A stretch of 64,000 nt of DNA from an uncultured Hyphomicrobiales bacterium. Lineage in GTDB: Bacteria; Pseudomonadota; Alphaproteobacteria; Rhizobiales; Beijerinckiaceae. This document shows, in pieces, positions 46,971-55,486 of the stretch. The position numbers and the translations under genes are program-made. Within the stretch, counting starts at the first letter, position 1; each line of letters starts with the position of its first letter. The stretch covers positions 1-64,000 of the forward strand of contig CAINED010000021.1 in NCBI GenBank assembly GCA_903847605.1. Reading direction: 5' to 3'. Under the pieces are notes generated by a model. The model ran no database searches. It was not told the origin of the DNA and saw only the letters and a list, made by a program, of their open reading frames with translations.

Positions 46971-48245
46971 ATGGAGACTGACATGGATGGATCGAATTTT
47001 AGCGGCGGCTCGCGGCCGTGGGACGGACAGCCGGTCGCAGGCCCTTCGCTCAGGCCTGTCGAATTCGTCTCGGAAGGCAAGAAGTTCCTGCATCTGCTGG
47101 CGCGCGGCGCGGGGCTGCAATTCGTCACCTTCGGCTTTTACCGCTTCTGGCTGGCGACGGACATTCGCCGGCATCTGTGGTCGCACACGCTCGTGGATGG
47201 CGAGAACGCTGAATATACCGGCACCGGGCGCGAACTGCTGATCGGCTTTCTCTTCGCGCTTGCTATCCTGCTGCCTGTCTATCTCGCCTATTTCCTCATC
47301 GGCATCGAAGCCGAGCGCATGCAGGCCTTCGCATCGGTCCCGCTTGGCCTCTTTCTCGTGCTCTTCGGTTATTTCGCCGTCTATCGTGCGCGGCGCTATC
47401 GCCTGACGCGGACGATCTGGCGCGGCGTGCGCTTCTGGATGCAGGGCTCCGGCTGGAAATATGCGTTTCTGGCTTTTGGCTGGGGCATCCTCGTCGTGCT
47501 CTCGCTCGGCGCCGCCTATCCGTGGCGCGCGGCAGCGCTCGAACGCTACAAGATGCGCAATACTTATTACGGCGATATGCAGGGCACATTCGACGCAAAG
47601 CCCGGCGACTTCTTTCGCCAGGGACTGGCCATGTGGCTCGGTGTGGTGCTCGTCATCGTGGGTATCGCTGGCGGCGCAGCGATGGCGGCGACATCCTTTT
47701 CCGGCCTCAAGGTGCTCGGCACGGGGCTGATCGTCATCGGCGTGATCGGGCTTATCGCACTGCCCTTCATGTATCCCTATTTCAAGGCTCTGGAATGGCG
47801 CTGGTGGGCGAGCGGCGTTAATTTCGGCGGCACTCGCCTGAACTGCGAACTGCAGGGCGGCGCATTGCTCGGGATATTTCTGAAGTATCTCGCGATCGTC
47901 AGTCTTGTGACCATGGTCGCTTCGACGCTGATCCTCGCCATCGGCGCGGTCGTGCTCGAAACGATGGGCATAGACTTCGAAAAATTCAATCCGAAGACGC
48001 TGAATGACTTCATGAGCGCCAATTCGGTGATCGTCATCGGCGGCGTCGTTGTCGGCTATATCGCCGTGATTCTGGCGGCTGGCGTCGTGCAGAATTTCTT
48101 CCTGCAGCATCAGTACTGGAAACTCGTCACGAGTTCGCTCACGGTCATCAAGCCGGAAGCGATGGAAGGCGTTGCCGCCAAGGGTGATCTCGCCCATTCT
48201 CTCGGCGAGGGTCTGGCAGACGGCTTCGACGTGGCAGGGTTCTGA
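46971..48245 (+). CDS. DUF898 family (YjgN-like) membrane protein (424 aa)
   Basis: Polytopic membrane protein of the DUF898/YjgN family. The conserved N-terminal motif is FVTFGFYRFW, repeated later as ALERYKMRNTYYGD and RWWASGVNFGGTRLNCEL. About 7 hydrophobic segments. ATG 46971 has AAAGGGG upstream. The following M48 metalloprotease gene begins 2 bases after its stop, an arrangement seen in other proteobacteria. The function of the family is unknown. Confidence 0.85.
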   Translation: METDMDGSNFSGGSRPWDGQPVAGPSLRPVEFVSEGKKFLHLLARGAGLQFVTFGFYRFWLATDIRRHLWSHTLVDGENAEYTGTGRELLIGFLFALAILLPVYLAYFLIGIEAERMQAFASVPLGLFLVLFGYFAVYRARRYRLTRTIWRGVRFWMQGSGWKYAFLAFGWGILVVLSLGAAYPWRAAALERYKMRNTYYGDMQGTFDAKPGDFFRQGLAMWLGVVLVIVGIAGGAAMAATSFSGLKVLGTGLIVIGVIGLIALPFMYPYFKALEWRWWASGVNFGGTRLNCELQGGALLGIFLKYLAIVSLVTMVASTLILAIGAVVLETMGIDFEKFNPKTLNDFMSANSVIVIGGVVVGYIAVILAAGVVQNFFLQHQYWKLVTSSLTVIKPEAMEGVAAKGDLAHSLGEGLADGFDVAGF

Positions 48246-48247
48246 AG

Positions 48248-49378
48248 ATGCAGGAACGCTTGGATTACGCCACTTTCTACGATGGCAAGAGCAACAGGAG
48301 GCGCAGCGTCGAGCTGCGCCTCGGCCCCGTTCTGGAAATCCGCGAAGGCGACAAGATCGTCGCGAGCTGGGCCTGGGAGTGGATACGCCGCGCGGATTCT
48401 CCCAAGGCCCAGTTGCGGCTGCGCTGCGCCAACGGCGAGGATCTCGCGCGCCTCGACATCACGGACGAAGACCTTGCACGGCGTATCGAAGCGCGTTGCA
48501 CACGGCTCGACGTCGACGATGCAAGCGGGCGTAGCGGCACGGCGCGGATCGTCGGCTGGTCGCTTGCTGCAGCCGCGTCGATCATCGGCATTGGCATCTG
48601 GGGCGTGCCCTACGCCGCCGACCGCATTGCGCCGCTCGTGCCGCATTCGGCGGAAGCGCGCCTTGGCGACATGGTCGACAATCAGGTGAAGCTGATCTTC
48701 GGCGACAAGACTTGTACCGGCGCAGCCGGACAGCGGGCCTTCGACAAGCTGGTCGGTCAGTTGCAGACGGCCAGCGAGTTCCGCGCGCCGCTGCGCGCTG
48801 CCGTGCTCGACTCCTCCGTCAAGAACGCCATCGCCCTGCCGGGCGGCAAGGTCTATCTGTTCCGCGGCCTGCTGAACGAAGCCAAGAGCCCGGACGAAGT
48901 CGCCGGCGTTCTCGGCCACGAACTCGGCCACGTCCATCATCGCGACGGCATGCGCCGCCTGCTTCAAACCGGCGGAACCTCGTTCCTGCTCGGGCTGCTT
49001 TTCGGCGATGTAAGCGGCGCCGGCGCGATCATCGTCGCGACGCGCACGCTGCTCGAAGCTTCCTACTCGCGCGAGGCCGAAACGCGCGCCGACGGTTTCG
49101 CCATCGACACGATGCACAAGCTCGGCCGCCCGGCTGCGCCGATGGCGGAGCTTCTGGTGCGCATCACCGGGCCGCAACGCGGCAAGGGAATCGATATCCT
49201 CGCCTCGCATCCATTTTCCGAAGATCGCCTCACGCGCATGAAGAAGATCGAGCTGGAAAAGCCGGGCGAACCGATCCTGACGGATGAGGAGTGGAAAGCG
49301 CTGAAAGGCATCTGCGCCGGTTCCATCAAGACCGACGATATCGGCAAGGGAACACCGGAAGGCGAGCGCAAGACTTGA
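48248..49378 (+). CDS. M48 family zinc metallopeptidase with membrane segment (376 aa)
   Basis: Beta-rich N-terminal domain (about 1-95), one membrane segment (about 98-120) and an M48/HtpX-like peptidase domain. Zinc ligands are in GHELGHVHHRDGM, with the downstream Glu in EAETRADGFAID. It is likely anchored in the inner membrane with the active site outside. It starts directly behind the DUF898 gene and is probably cotranslated. Substrates are unknown, and quality control of membrane proteins is plausible. Confidence 0.88.
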   Translation: MQERLDYATFYDGKSNRRRSVELRLGPVLEIREGDKIVASWAWEWIRRADSPKAQLRLRCANGEDLARLDITDEDLARRIEARCTRLDVDDASGRSGTARIVGWSLAAAASIIGIGIWGVPYAADRIAPLVPHSAEARLGDMVDNQVKLIFGDKTCTGAAGQRAFDKLVGQLQTASEFRAPLRAAVLDSSVKNAIALPGGKVYLFRGLLNEAKSPDEVAGVLGHELGHVHHRDGMRRLLQTGGTSFLLGLLFGDVSGAGAIIVATRTLLEASYSREAETRADGFAIDTMHKLGRPAAPMAELLVRITGPQRGKGIDILASHPFSEDRLTRMKKIELEKPGEPILTDEEWKALKGICAGSIKTDDIGKGTPEGERKT

Positions 49379-49409
49379 AGCGGCGGACATTTCTGCGCAT
49401 GAAGCGCGG

Positions 49410-49949
49410 ATGACGGATACAAGCTCCAGCCAAATCGAGCCTGCGGCGGGCCGCGCCTGCGGTTCCTGCACCATGTGCTGCAAGGTGCTGCTCGTCGGCG
49501 AATTGCAGAAGCCGCCGGGCGTCTGGTGCAAGCACGCAAAACCGGGACAGGGCTGCGGCATCTACGAAACCCGGCCCGGCTCCTGCCGCGAATTTTTCTG
49601 CGAGTGGATGCTCGATGGGAAATTCGGCCCGGAATGGAAGCCGGATGTCGCCAAATTCGTCGTCAGCCCTTTGACGGGCGAGAGCAATCTTCTCATCGCG
49701 GTCGATCCCAATTTCCCCAACGCATGGCGGCGCGATCCCTATCACCAGCAGATCCGCCAGTGGGTGAAGACATGCGAGAGCATGGGCCGTTTCGTGCTGT
49801 TGCGGATCGGCGGTCGCTGCATCGCGCTGTTGCCCGACAAGGAAGTCGATCTCGGCGCCGTCGGCCCTGAGGACGACGTGTTCGTCTCGCGCGAGATGGG
49901 GCCGGCGGGCTTCGTTTATTCCGCGCAGGTGCGGCGCAAGGCCGTTTGA
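49410..49949 (+). CDS. YkgJ-like cysteine-cluster protein (179 aa)
   Basis: Cysteine-rich metal-binding protein: CGSCTMCCKVLL, then CKHAKPGQGCGIYETRPGSCR and FFCEWM, the pattern of the YkgJ/Zn- or Fe-S-binding family. The remaining half is soluble and of unknown fold. It lies between the M48 gene and a DUF1499 gene on the same strand with short gaps. Confidence 0.82.
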   Translation: MTDTSSSQIEPAAGRACGSCTMCCKVLLVGELQKPPGVWCKHAKPGQGCGIYETRPGSCREFFCEWMLDGKFGPEWKPDVAKFVVSPLTGESNLLIAVDPNFPNAWRRDPYHQQIRQWVKTCESMGRFVLLRIGGRCIALLPDKEVDLGAVGPEDDVFVSREMGPAGFVYSAQVRRKAV

Positions 49950-49993
49950 TGTTATGAAGCGCGGGTAACGCTGGAAATTTTGTCGCTCCCCTC

Positions 49994-50881
49994 ATGCGCC
50001 GCCTGATCCTCGAAGAGCCTTTTTCGCAAGCGGCCGTCTGGAGCCGGCGGCTCGGCGTGTTCGCGCTGCTGGTGGCGGCGATCGGCGCGCTGATCATTCG
50101 CTCGGGGATTGTCGAGGTGGTCGCGGGTCTCGCCGTTTTCGGTGCGGCGATCTTTCTCGCCTGCGCGGCGGTGCTGCTGGCCGGCGCGGGCATGGCCATC
50201 ATCTGGCGCACCGGCCGCAAGGGGATGGGCCATGTCGTGACCGGCGTGTTGCTGTCGCTGGCGTTGCTCGCCTATCCGACCTGGCTGGCGTACGTCGCCA
50301 TTCGCCTGCCGCCGATCAATGACGTCACGACCGATGTCAACGATCCCCCGGCCTTCTCGAAATCGGAGACGGCTCTCGCCGCGCGCGCACGGCGTACACC
50401 GTCCGACATGAACGAGGCGCGGCGTTTCGAGCAGCAGCGCGCCTATCCGGAAGTACAGCCCATCGTCATCGACGTCGAAGCGAAAGAGGGATATGGACTT
50501 GTGCGCGAGGCGGTGCGCGCGCTCGGCTGGCGCATCGTCGAGGAAGCCGATCCCGTGACGAAAGAGGAAGCGTCGGCGCCTGCCGCAAGACCCGCGCCAC
50601 CGCTCCCTGCAGTGCTCCGCCGCGGCGCCCCGCCCGTCCCGCCGCAAAGGCCCGTGCAGGCACGGCGCGAGCCGCGGGACGGGCGCATCGACGCCATTGC
50701 GCGCAGCCTCATCATGGGGTTTCCCGACGACATCGCCATTCGCATCAAGGCGCTACCCGACCAGACGCGGATCGACATCCGTTCGGCGTCTCGCTACGGG
50801 CGGCACGATTTCGGCGTGAACGCGCAACGCATCCGCCGTTTTGCGAGAGAATTGCAGGCGCAACTCGACGCGGCGCAGTAA
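49994..50881 (+). CDS. DUF1499 family protein with N-terminal membrane segments (295 aa)
   Basis: Three hydrophobic segments (about 20-105) and then a DUF1499 domain: PPINDVTTDVNDPP, AYPEVQPIVID, the RSASRYGRHDFGVNAQRIR C-terminus. A Pro/Ala-rich linker (about 190-225) interrupts the domain. The family has no established function. The stop is 1 base from the stop of the convergent MBL-fold gene. Confidence 0.8.
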   Translation: MRRLILEEPFSQAAVWSRRLGVFALLVAAIGALIIRSGIVEVVAGLAVFGAAIFLACAAVLLAGAGMAIIWRTGRKGMGHVVTGVLLSLALLAYPTWLAYVAIRLPPINDVTTDVNDPPAFSKSETALAARARRTPSDMNEARRFEQQRAYPEVQPIVIDVEAKEGYGLVREAVRALGWRIVEEADPVTKEEASAPAARPAPPLPAVLRRGAPPVPPQRPVQARREPRDGRIDAIARSLIMGFPDDIAIRIKALPDQTRIDIRSASRYGRHDFGVNAQRIRRFARELQAQLDAAQ

Positions 50882-50882
50882 A

Positions 50883-51788
50883 TCAGCGCGAATTGTAGAT
50901 CGCTTCCATCGTCGCAGGGCCGCCGGCATCGACAAGGTCGCGCGCGACAAGATCTTCCATATGCGCGAGGACGGACAGCGCCGCGGCCTTCTTGAGCCGC
51001 TCGTCGAGCCCGACATAGATGCGATCGACGAGTGCGGGAATGGCCAGCGCGTTGCGTCCGATTTCGCGCAGGATCGCCTGTTCGCGCATGCGCCTGTGAT
51101 GGGCGAGCGCGCGCATGTAGCGGCGCGGCTCTTTCAGAGGCGCGCCGTGACCGGGGTAGTAAAGCGCTTCCTGCCGCGCGATCAGCCGTTCCAGCGAAGC
51201 CATGTATTCGCTCATCACGCCATCGGGCGGCGCGACGATGGTGGTCGACCACGACATGACGTGATCACCGCAGAGCATGGCGTTTTCCTCGCGCAGGGCG
51301 AAGCAGAGATGGTTCGAGGCGTGGCCTGGCGTATGCACGGCTTCGAGTGTGAAATCGTGTCCGGCGTGAACATCGCCGTCGCGCATGACGGCGTCGGGCG
51401 CATAATCCATGTCGTGGCTGGCGTCGAGACGGCCGGAGGCGTCGTTGCGGATTTCGACATGCGGCGCGCAGCCGATGAGCTTCGCACCGGTCTTTTCTTT
51501 CAGCGCGCGCGCGCCAGGCGAATGGTCGCGATGGGTATGCGTGACGAGAATGGTTTCGAGCGTCTCGCCCTCGATGGCTTTGAGCATGGCCGCCAGATGC
51601 TCTTCATTCTCCGGGCCGGGATCGACGATGGCGAGTTTGCCACGCCCGACGATATAGGTGCAGGTTCCCGTGAAGGTGAAGGGCGAGGGATTGGGCGCGA
51701 TGAGGCGGCGCACGCGCGGCGAGAGTTCGTCGGGCTGGCCGGTTGCCTTCAGCAAGGTGCGATCGTGGACGAGGTCTGTATCGGACAT
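50883..51788 (-). CDS. MBL-fold metallo-hydrolase (301 aa)
   Basis: Metallo-beta-lactamase fold hydrolase of the LACTB2/RNase-Z-like group. Metal ligands THTHRDHSPGA, the HTPGHASNHL loop, GDHVMSWS and the C-terminal RRYMRALAHHRRMREQAIL helix region. The fold and motifs are complete. The substrate is unknown. It lies 41 bases downstream of dnaE2 on the same strand. Confidence 0.88.
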   Translation of the reverse strand: MSDTDLVHDRTLLKATGQPDELSPRVRRLIAPNPSPFTFTGTCTYIVGRGKLAIVDPGPENEEHLAAMLKAIEGETLETILVTHTHRDHSPGARALKEKTGAKLIGCAPHVEIRNDASGRLDASHDMDYAPDAVMRDGDVHAGHDFTLEAVHTPGHASNHLCFALREENAMLCGDHVMSWSTTIVAPPDGVMSEYMASLERLIARQEALYYPGHGAPLKEPRRYMRALAHHRRMREQAILREIGRNALAIPALVDRIYVGLDERLKKAAALSVLAHMEDLVARDLVDAGGPATMEAIYNSR

Positions 51789-51828
51789 GAGCGTTTCCCG
51801 TTTCGATCTCTATAGCGTGTGCAACGAA

Positions 51829-54800
51829 TTAATGAAAATTGCGTCCCTTGGGCATGGCGCGCGCAGTTTCGCGGGCGAGAGTAACGGAAGGCGGCAGCTT
51901 ATCGGGCCTTTCAAGCGGCAGCAGCGGGGTCGCGTCGACCTTGATCTTGTCTCGTTCGTTGGGACGCTTGATCTCGTCCGCACGGGCAAGCGCAGAGACC
52001 TCGGCGCCCTGCGAAGACAGCTTGCCGAGCAATGGCGTGAGATCTTCTATCTTTTCCGCGATGACGTGAATGACGCACTGCTCGTTCTGCACGCGGCCCG
52101 TGACGGCGACAAACCGCGCGCCTATGACGACGGGCCGGAACGTCTCGAACACTTTCGGCCAGACGATGACATTCGCCGATCCGCTCTCGTCCTCCAGCGT
52201 CATGAAGATGACGCCCTTCGCCGTGCCCGGCCTCTGCCGCACGATGACAAGGCCGGCGATGGTGAGGCGTGGGGAATAGGTGCGTGATATTGGGTTACCC
52301 TTCTCTCTGGAAGTTTTGTTTTCGTGAGGAACAAGCCTCCCCAAATCCCCGCACTTTACCGCTCTCTTCTTATCGAGATCGCCACGTAAAAAGCTCACGG
52401 GGTGTGCTTTCAACGACAACGACATCTGCCTGTAGTCCTCGACAACATGTTCGCCGAGCGGCATCGGCGGAAGATGGGCGTCGGGCTCGAGTTCGCGCAG
52501 ATTCACATGGCGGAAAAGTTCGAGATCGTCCTTGTCGCCGGAACGATTGAGGCCGCGCACGGCCCAGAGCGCCTCGCGACGATCAAGGCCGATGGAGCGG
52601 AAGGCGTCGGCGACTGCAAGACGTTCGAGCACCGCGGGCGAAAGGCCGGTGCGCAGCCAGAGATCGCGCACGCTGTCGTAGCCGCGCACGCGTTTTTCCA
52701 TGATGCGGCGCATGTCGTCCTCGCGCACGCCCTTCACGATGCGCAAGCCGAGACGGATTCCCCTCCCCGCTTGCGGGGAGGGGTCAGGGGTGGGGGAAGT
52801 CTGCAGTAACGCGACCACAGGCCCCACCCCCTGCCCCTCCCCGCTTTGGCGGGGAGGGGAGATCTCCTCCAGCCCGCAATCCCAATCGGAAAAATTCACA
52901 TCGACTTCGCGTACCTCGACGCCGTGATTGCGCGCGTCGCGCACGATCTGCGCCGGCGCGTAAAAGCCCATGGGCTGCGAATTGATCAGCGCTGCCGCGA
53001 AAATCTCGGGATAAAAGCACTTGAACCATGCGGAGGCATAGACGAGCAGCGCAAACGACGCAGCATGGCTTTCGGGAAAACCGTAGGAGCCGAAACCCTC
53101 GATCTGCTTGAAGCAGCGCGAAGCGAAGTCGCGATCGTAACCGCGCGCGACCATCCCTTCGACCATCTTGTCGTGAAAGGTGTGCAACGTGCCGACGCGC
53201 TTGAATGTCGCCATGGCGCGGCGCAGCTTGTCGGCTTCCGAAGGCGTGAAGCCCGCAGCGACGATGGCGATCTTCATCGCCTGCTCCTGAAACAGCGGCA
53301 CGCCGAGCGTCTTGCCGAGTACGCTTTCCAGTTCCTGTGAGGGATATTCGACGGGCTCGATGCCCTGCCTGCGGCGCAGATAGGGATGCACCATGTCGCC
53401 CTGAATGGGGCCGGGCCGCACGATGGCGACCTCGATGACGAGATCGTAAAACTTGTTGGGCCTGAGGCGCGGCAGCATGGACATCTGCGCGCGGCTTTCG
53501 ATCTGGAAGACGCCGATCGTATCGGCTTTCGAGATCATGTCGTAAACCGGCTTTTCTTCGGCGGGAATCGTCGCCAGCGTCAGCGCGCGTCCGTAATGTT
53601 TTTCCAGAAACTCAAACGAACGGCGCAGACACGAGAGCATGCCGAGCGCGAGAATATCTATCTTGAGAATGCCGAGCGCGTCGAGGTCGTCCTTGTCCCA
53701 TTCGACGGTGGTGCGATTTTCCATCGCGGCGTTGGCAATGGGCACGACTTCGTCAAGCCGCGTATGGGTGATGACGAAACCGCCGGTGTGCTGCGAGAGA
53801 TGGCGTGGAAAACCGGCAATCTCCTGCGCGAGCTTTAACGCCATTGCAAGACGCGGCTCGTGCGGATCGACGCCGACACGCATCGCCTCCTTTTCCTCGA
53901 CGCCTTCGGCATGGCGCCCCCAGACGGCGCGCGACAGCGCATCGAGCGTGTCTTCGCTCACGCCAAACACTTTTCCCATGTCGCGCAGGGACGAACGCGA
54001 ACGATAGGAAATCACTGTCGCCGTGAGACCGGCGCGATCGCGTCCATAGCGGTTGTAGATATATTGCATCACCTCCTCGCGCCGCTCATGCTCGAAATCG
54101 ACGTCGATATCCGGCGGTTCGCGGCGTTCGGCTGAAATGAAACGCTCGAAGAGAAGATCGTGTTTCGTCGGATCGACTTCGGTGATGCCAAGGCAGAAGC
54201 AGATGGAAGAATTCGCTGCAGAGCCCCTGCCCTGACAGAGAATTTTTCTTTCGCGCGCATAGCGCACGATATCGTGCACGGTGAGAAAGTAGGCGGCATA
54301 GCGAAGCTCGGCGACGATGGCGAGTTCGTAGCGGATCGCCTGTATCACCTTGGACGGGACGCCTTGGGGGTAGCGCTGCTTCGCGCCTTCATAGGTAAAA
54401 TGTTCGAGCGCTTCCTGTTCGTTCGCAAAACCCTGACGCAATTCTTCGGGATAATCGTAGCGCAACTGGTCGAGCGAGAAATTGATACCGTTCAGAAAGC
54501 GCATCGTCTCGGCGATGGCCTGCGGGGCCTCGGCGAATAAACGCGCCATTTCCTGCGGTTCCTTGAGATGACGTTCGGCATTGGCTGCGAGAATTTTCTT
54601 TCCGGCCTCTTCGATCGTCGCGCCTTCGCGAATACAGGCCACGGCATCCGCCAGCGGGCGGCGCGATGTCCCGTGCATGATGACATCGTTGACAGCGATC
54701 AGAGGCAGGCGATGCGCATGCGCCAGCGCAATACGGCCCGCAAAATCCTCGCGCGTGTGCATATCGTAGGAAAAGCGCGCGGCGATCCAGACGCGGCCCG

Positions 54801-55344
54801 GCGCGAGAGCGGAGAGTTTCTTGAAAACTCTATCTTCCCCGCAATCCTCATCCTGAGTAGCGCGCGTATCGAAGGATGCGTGCGGGCAACTCCCCCTCTT
54901 CCTTCGAGACGAAGCCTTCGGCTTCTCCTCAGGATGAGGGGGAGCGGTGCATGCCTCCATCACGATGAACTGCAGGCCTTCGTGAAATGGCAGCAAGTCC
55001 TCGAAGAAAAGCGTGCACTCGCCTTTCTTCGCGCGCAGATTGCCTTGCGTGAGCAATCGGCAGAGGCGGCCCCATGCCGCGCGATCCCTGGGATAGGCGA
55101 GAATGTCGGGCGCGCCATCGGCAAAGACGAGACGCGCGCCGCTGATCACCCGCAAGCCTTTACTTGCAGCATCATGCTCGCGCGCAAAAACATGCGCGCG
55201 CACGACGCCTGCAACGGAATTGCGGTCTGCAATGCCGATGCCGGCAAGACCGAGCGCCATCGCCTGCGCCACCATTTCCTCGGGATGCGACGCGCCGCGC
55301 AGGAAAGAGAAATTCGTCGTGCAGGCGAGTTCGGCGTAGGTCAT
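51829..55344 (-). CDS. dnaE2: error-prone DNA polymerase III alpha subunit, DnaE2/ImuC (1171 aa)
   Basis: Polymerase of the ImuA-ImuB-DnaE2 mutasome, for translesion synthesis and SOS mutagenesis. N-terminal PHP domain (FLRGASHPEEMV), the catalytic acidic stretch DIDVDFEHERREEV, GRGSAANS, the finger regions and a C-terminal OB fold. Two stretches are not family sequence but translated palindromic repeats: about residues 136-167 and 827-864. Both are in frame, so the protein is open throughout. The start ATG 55344 lies 15 bases from an intergenic repeat. Confidence 0.95.
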   Translation of the reverse strand: MTYAELACTTNFSFLRGASHPEEMVAQAMALGLAGIGIADRNSVAGVVRAHVFAREHDAASKGLRVISGARLVFADGAPDILAYPRDRAAWGRLCRLLTQGNLRAKKGECTLFFEDLLPFHEGLQFIVMEACTAPPHPEEKPKASSRRKRGSCPHASFDTRATQDEDCGEDRVFKKLSALAPGRVWIAARFSYDMHTREDFAGRIALAHAHRLPLIAVNDVIMHGTSRRPLADAVACIREGATIEEAGKKILAANAERHLKEPQEMARLFAEAPQAIAETMRFLNGINFSLDQLRYDYPEELRQGFANEQEALEHFTYEGAKQRYPQGVPSKVIQAIRYELAIVAELRYAAYFLTVHDIVRYARERKILCQGRGSAANSSICFCLGITEVDPTKHDLLFERFISAERREPPDIDVDFEHERREEVMQYIYNRYGRDRAGLTATVISYRSRSSLRDMGKVFGVSEDTLDALSRAVWGRHAEGVEEKEAMRVGVDPHEPRLAMALKLAQEIAGFPRHLSQHTGGFVITHTRLDEVVPIANAAMENRTTVEWDKDDLDALGILKIDILALGMLSCLRRSFEFLEKHYGRALTLATIPAEEKPVYDMISKADTIGVFQIESRAQMSMLPRLRPNKFYDLVIEVAIVRPGPIQGDMVHPYLRRRQGIEPVEYPSQELESVLGKTLGVPLFQEQAMKIAIVAAGFTPSEADKLRRAMATFKRVGTLHTFHDKMVEGMVARGYDRDFASRCFKQIEGFGSYGFPESHAASFALLVYASAWFKCFYPEIFAAALINSQPMGFYAPAQIVRDARNHGVEVREVDVNFSDWDCGLEEISPPRQSGEGQGVGPVVALLQTSPTPDPSPQAGRGIRLGLRIVKGVREDDMRRIMEKRVRGYDSVRDLWLRTGLSPAVLERLAVADAFRSIGLDRREALWAVRGLNRSGDKDDLELFRHVNLRELEPDAHLPPMPLGEHVVEDYRQMSLSLKAHPVSFLRGDLDKKRAVKCGDLGRLVPHENKTSREKGNPISRTYSPRLTIAGLVIVRQRPGTAKGVIFMTLEDESGSANVIVWPKVFETFRPVVIGARFVAVTGRVQNEQCVIHVIAEKIEDLTPLLGKLSSQGAEVSALARADEIKRPNERDKIKVDATPLLPLERPDKLPPSVTLARETARAMPKGRNFH
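52760..52859. repeat. palindromic repeat inside dnaE2 (two identical hairpins)
   Basis: The hairpin CCCCTCCCCGC/GCGGGGAGGGG occurs twice, at 52760-52783 and 52834-52859, separated by 50 bases with a GGGGTGGGGG-like strand. It is in frame in dnaE2 and encodes an extra Pro/Gly/Arg-rich segment (about residues 827-864) between the SDWDC and RLGLRIVKG segments. Confidence 0.9.
54846..54939. repeat. 94-bp palindromic repeat inside dnaE2 (CCTCATCCTGAG family)
   Basis: Terminal arms CCTCATCCTGAG (54846-54857) and CTCAGGATGAGG (54928-54939) are perfect inverted repeats. The interior includes a second hairpin (GAAGCCTTCGGCTTC). It is in frame in dnaE2 and encodes about residues 136-167 (EEKPKASSRRKRGS...). 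Confidence 0.9.
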
Positions 55345-55359
55345 ACGCCACCACCTTTA

Positions 55360-55456
55360 CCCTCCCCCTTGCGGGGCGGGTCGACGCTGCGAAGCAGCGG
55401 CGGGGTGGGGGGTGCGCGACCCCCACCCCTAACCCCTCCCCACAAGGGGGAGGGGA
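55360..55456. repeat. palindromic repeat in the dnaE2/imuB gap
   Basis: CCTCCCCCTTGCGGGGCGGG at the left and CCCCTCCCCACAAGGGGGAGGGG near the right (55434-55456), with inner GCTGCGAAGCAGC. It belongs to the same CCCTCCCC/GGGGAGGG family as the repeat in dnaE2 at 52760. It occupies most of the 142-bp gap. Confidence 0.88.
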
Positions 55457-55486
55457 ATTTCGCATGCGCTTCTCTTGCAGCATTGT

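Noticed and set aside
46956-49561. long minus-strand frames (413 and 483 codons)
   Set aside because: Opposite the DUF898 and M48 genes, which have clear motifs; His/Arg/Glu-rich shadow proteins.
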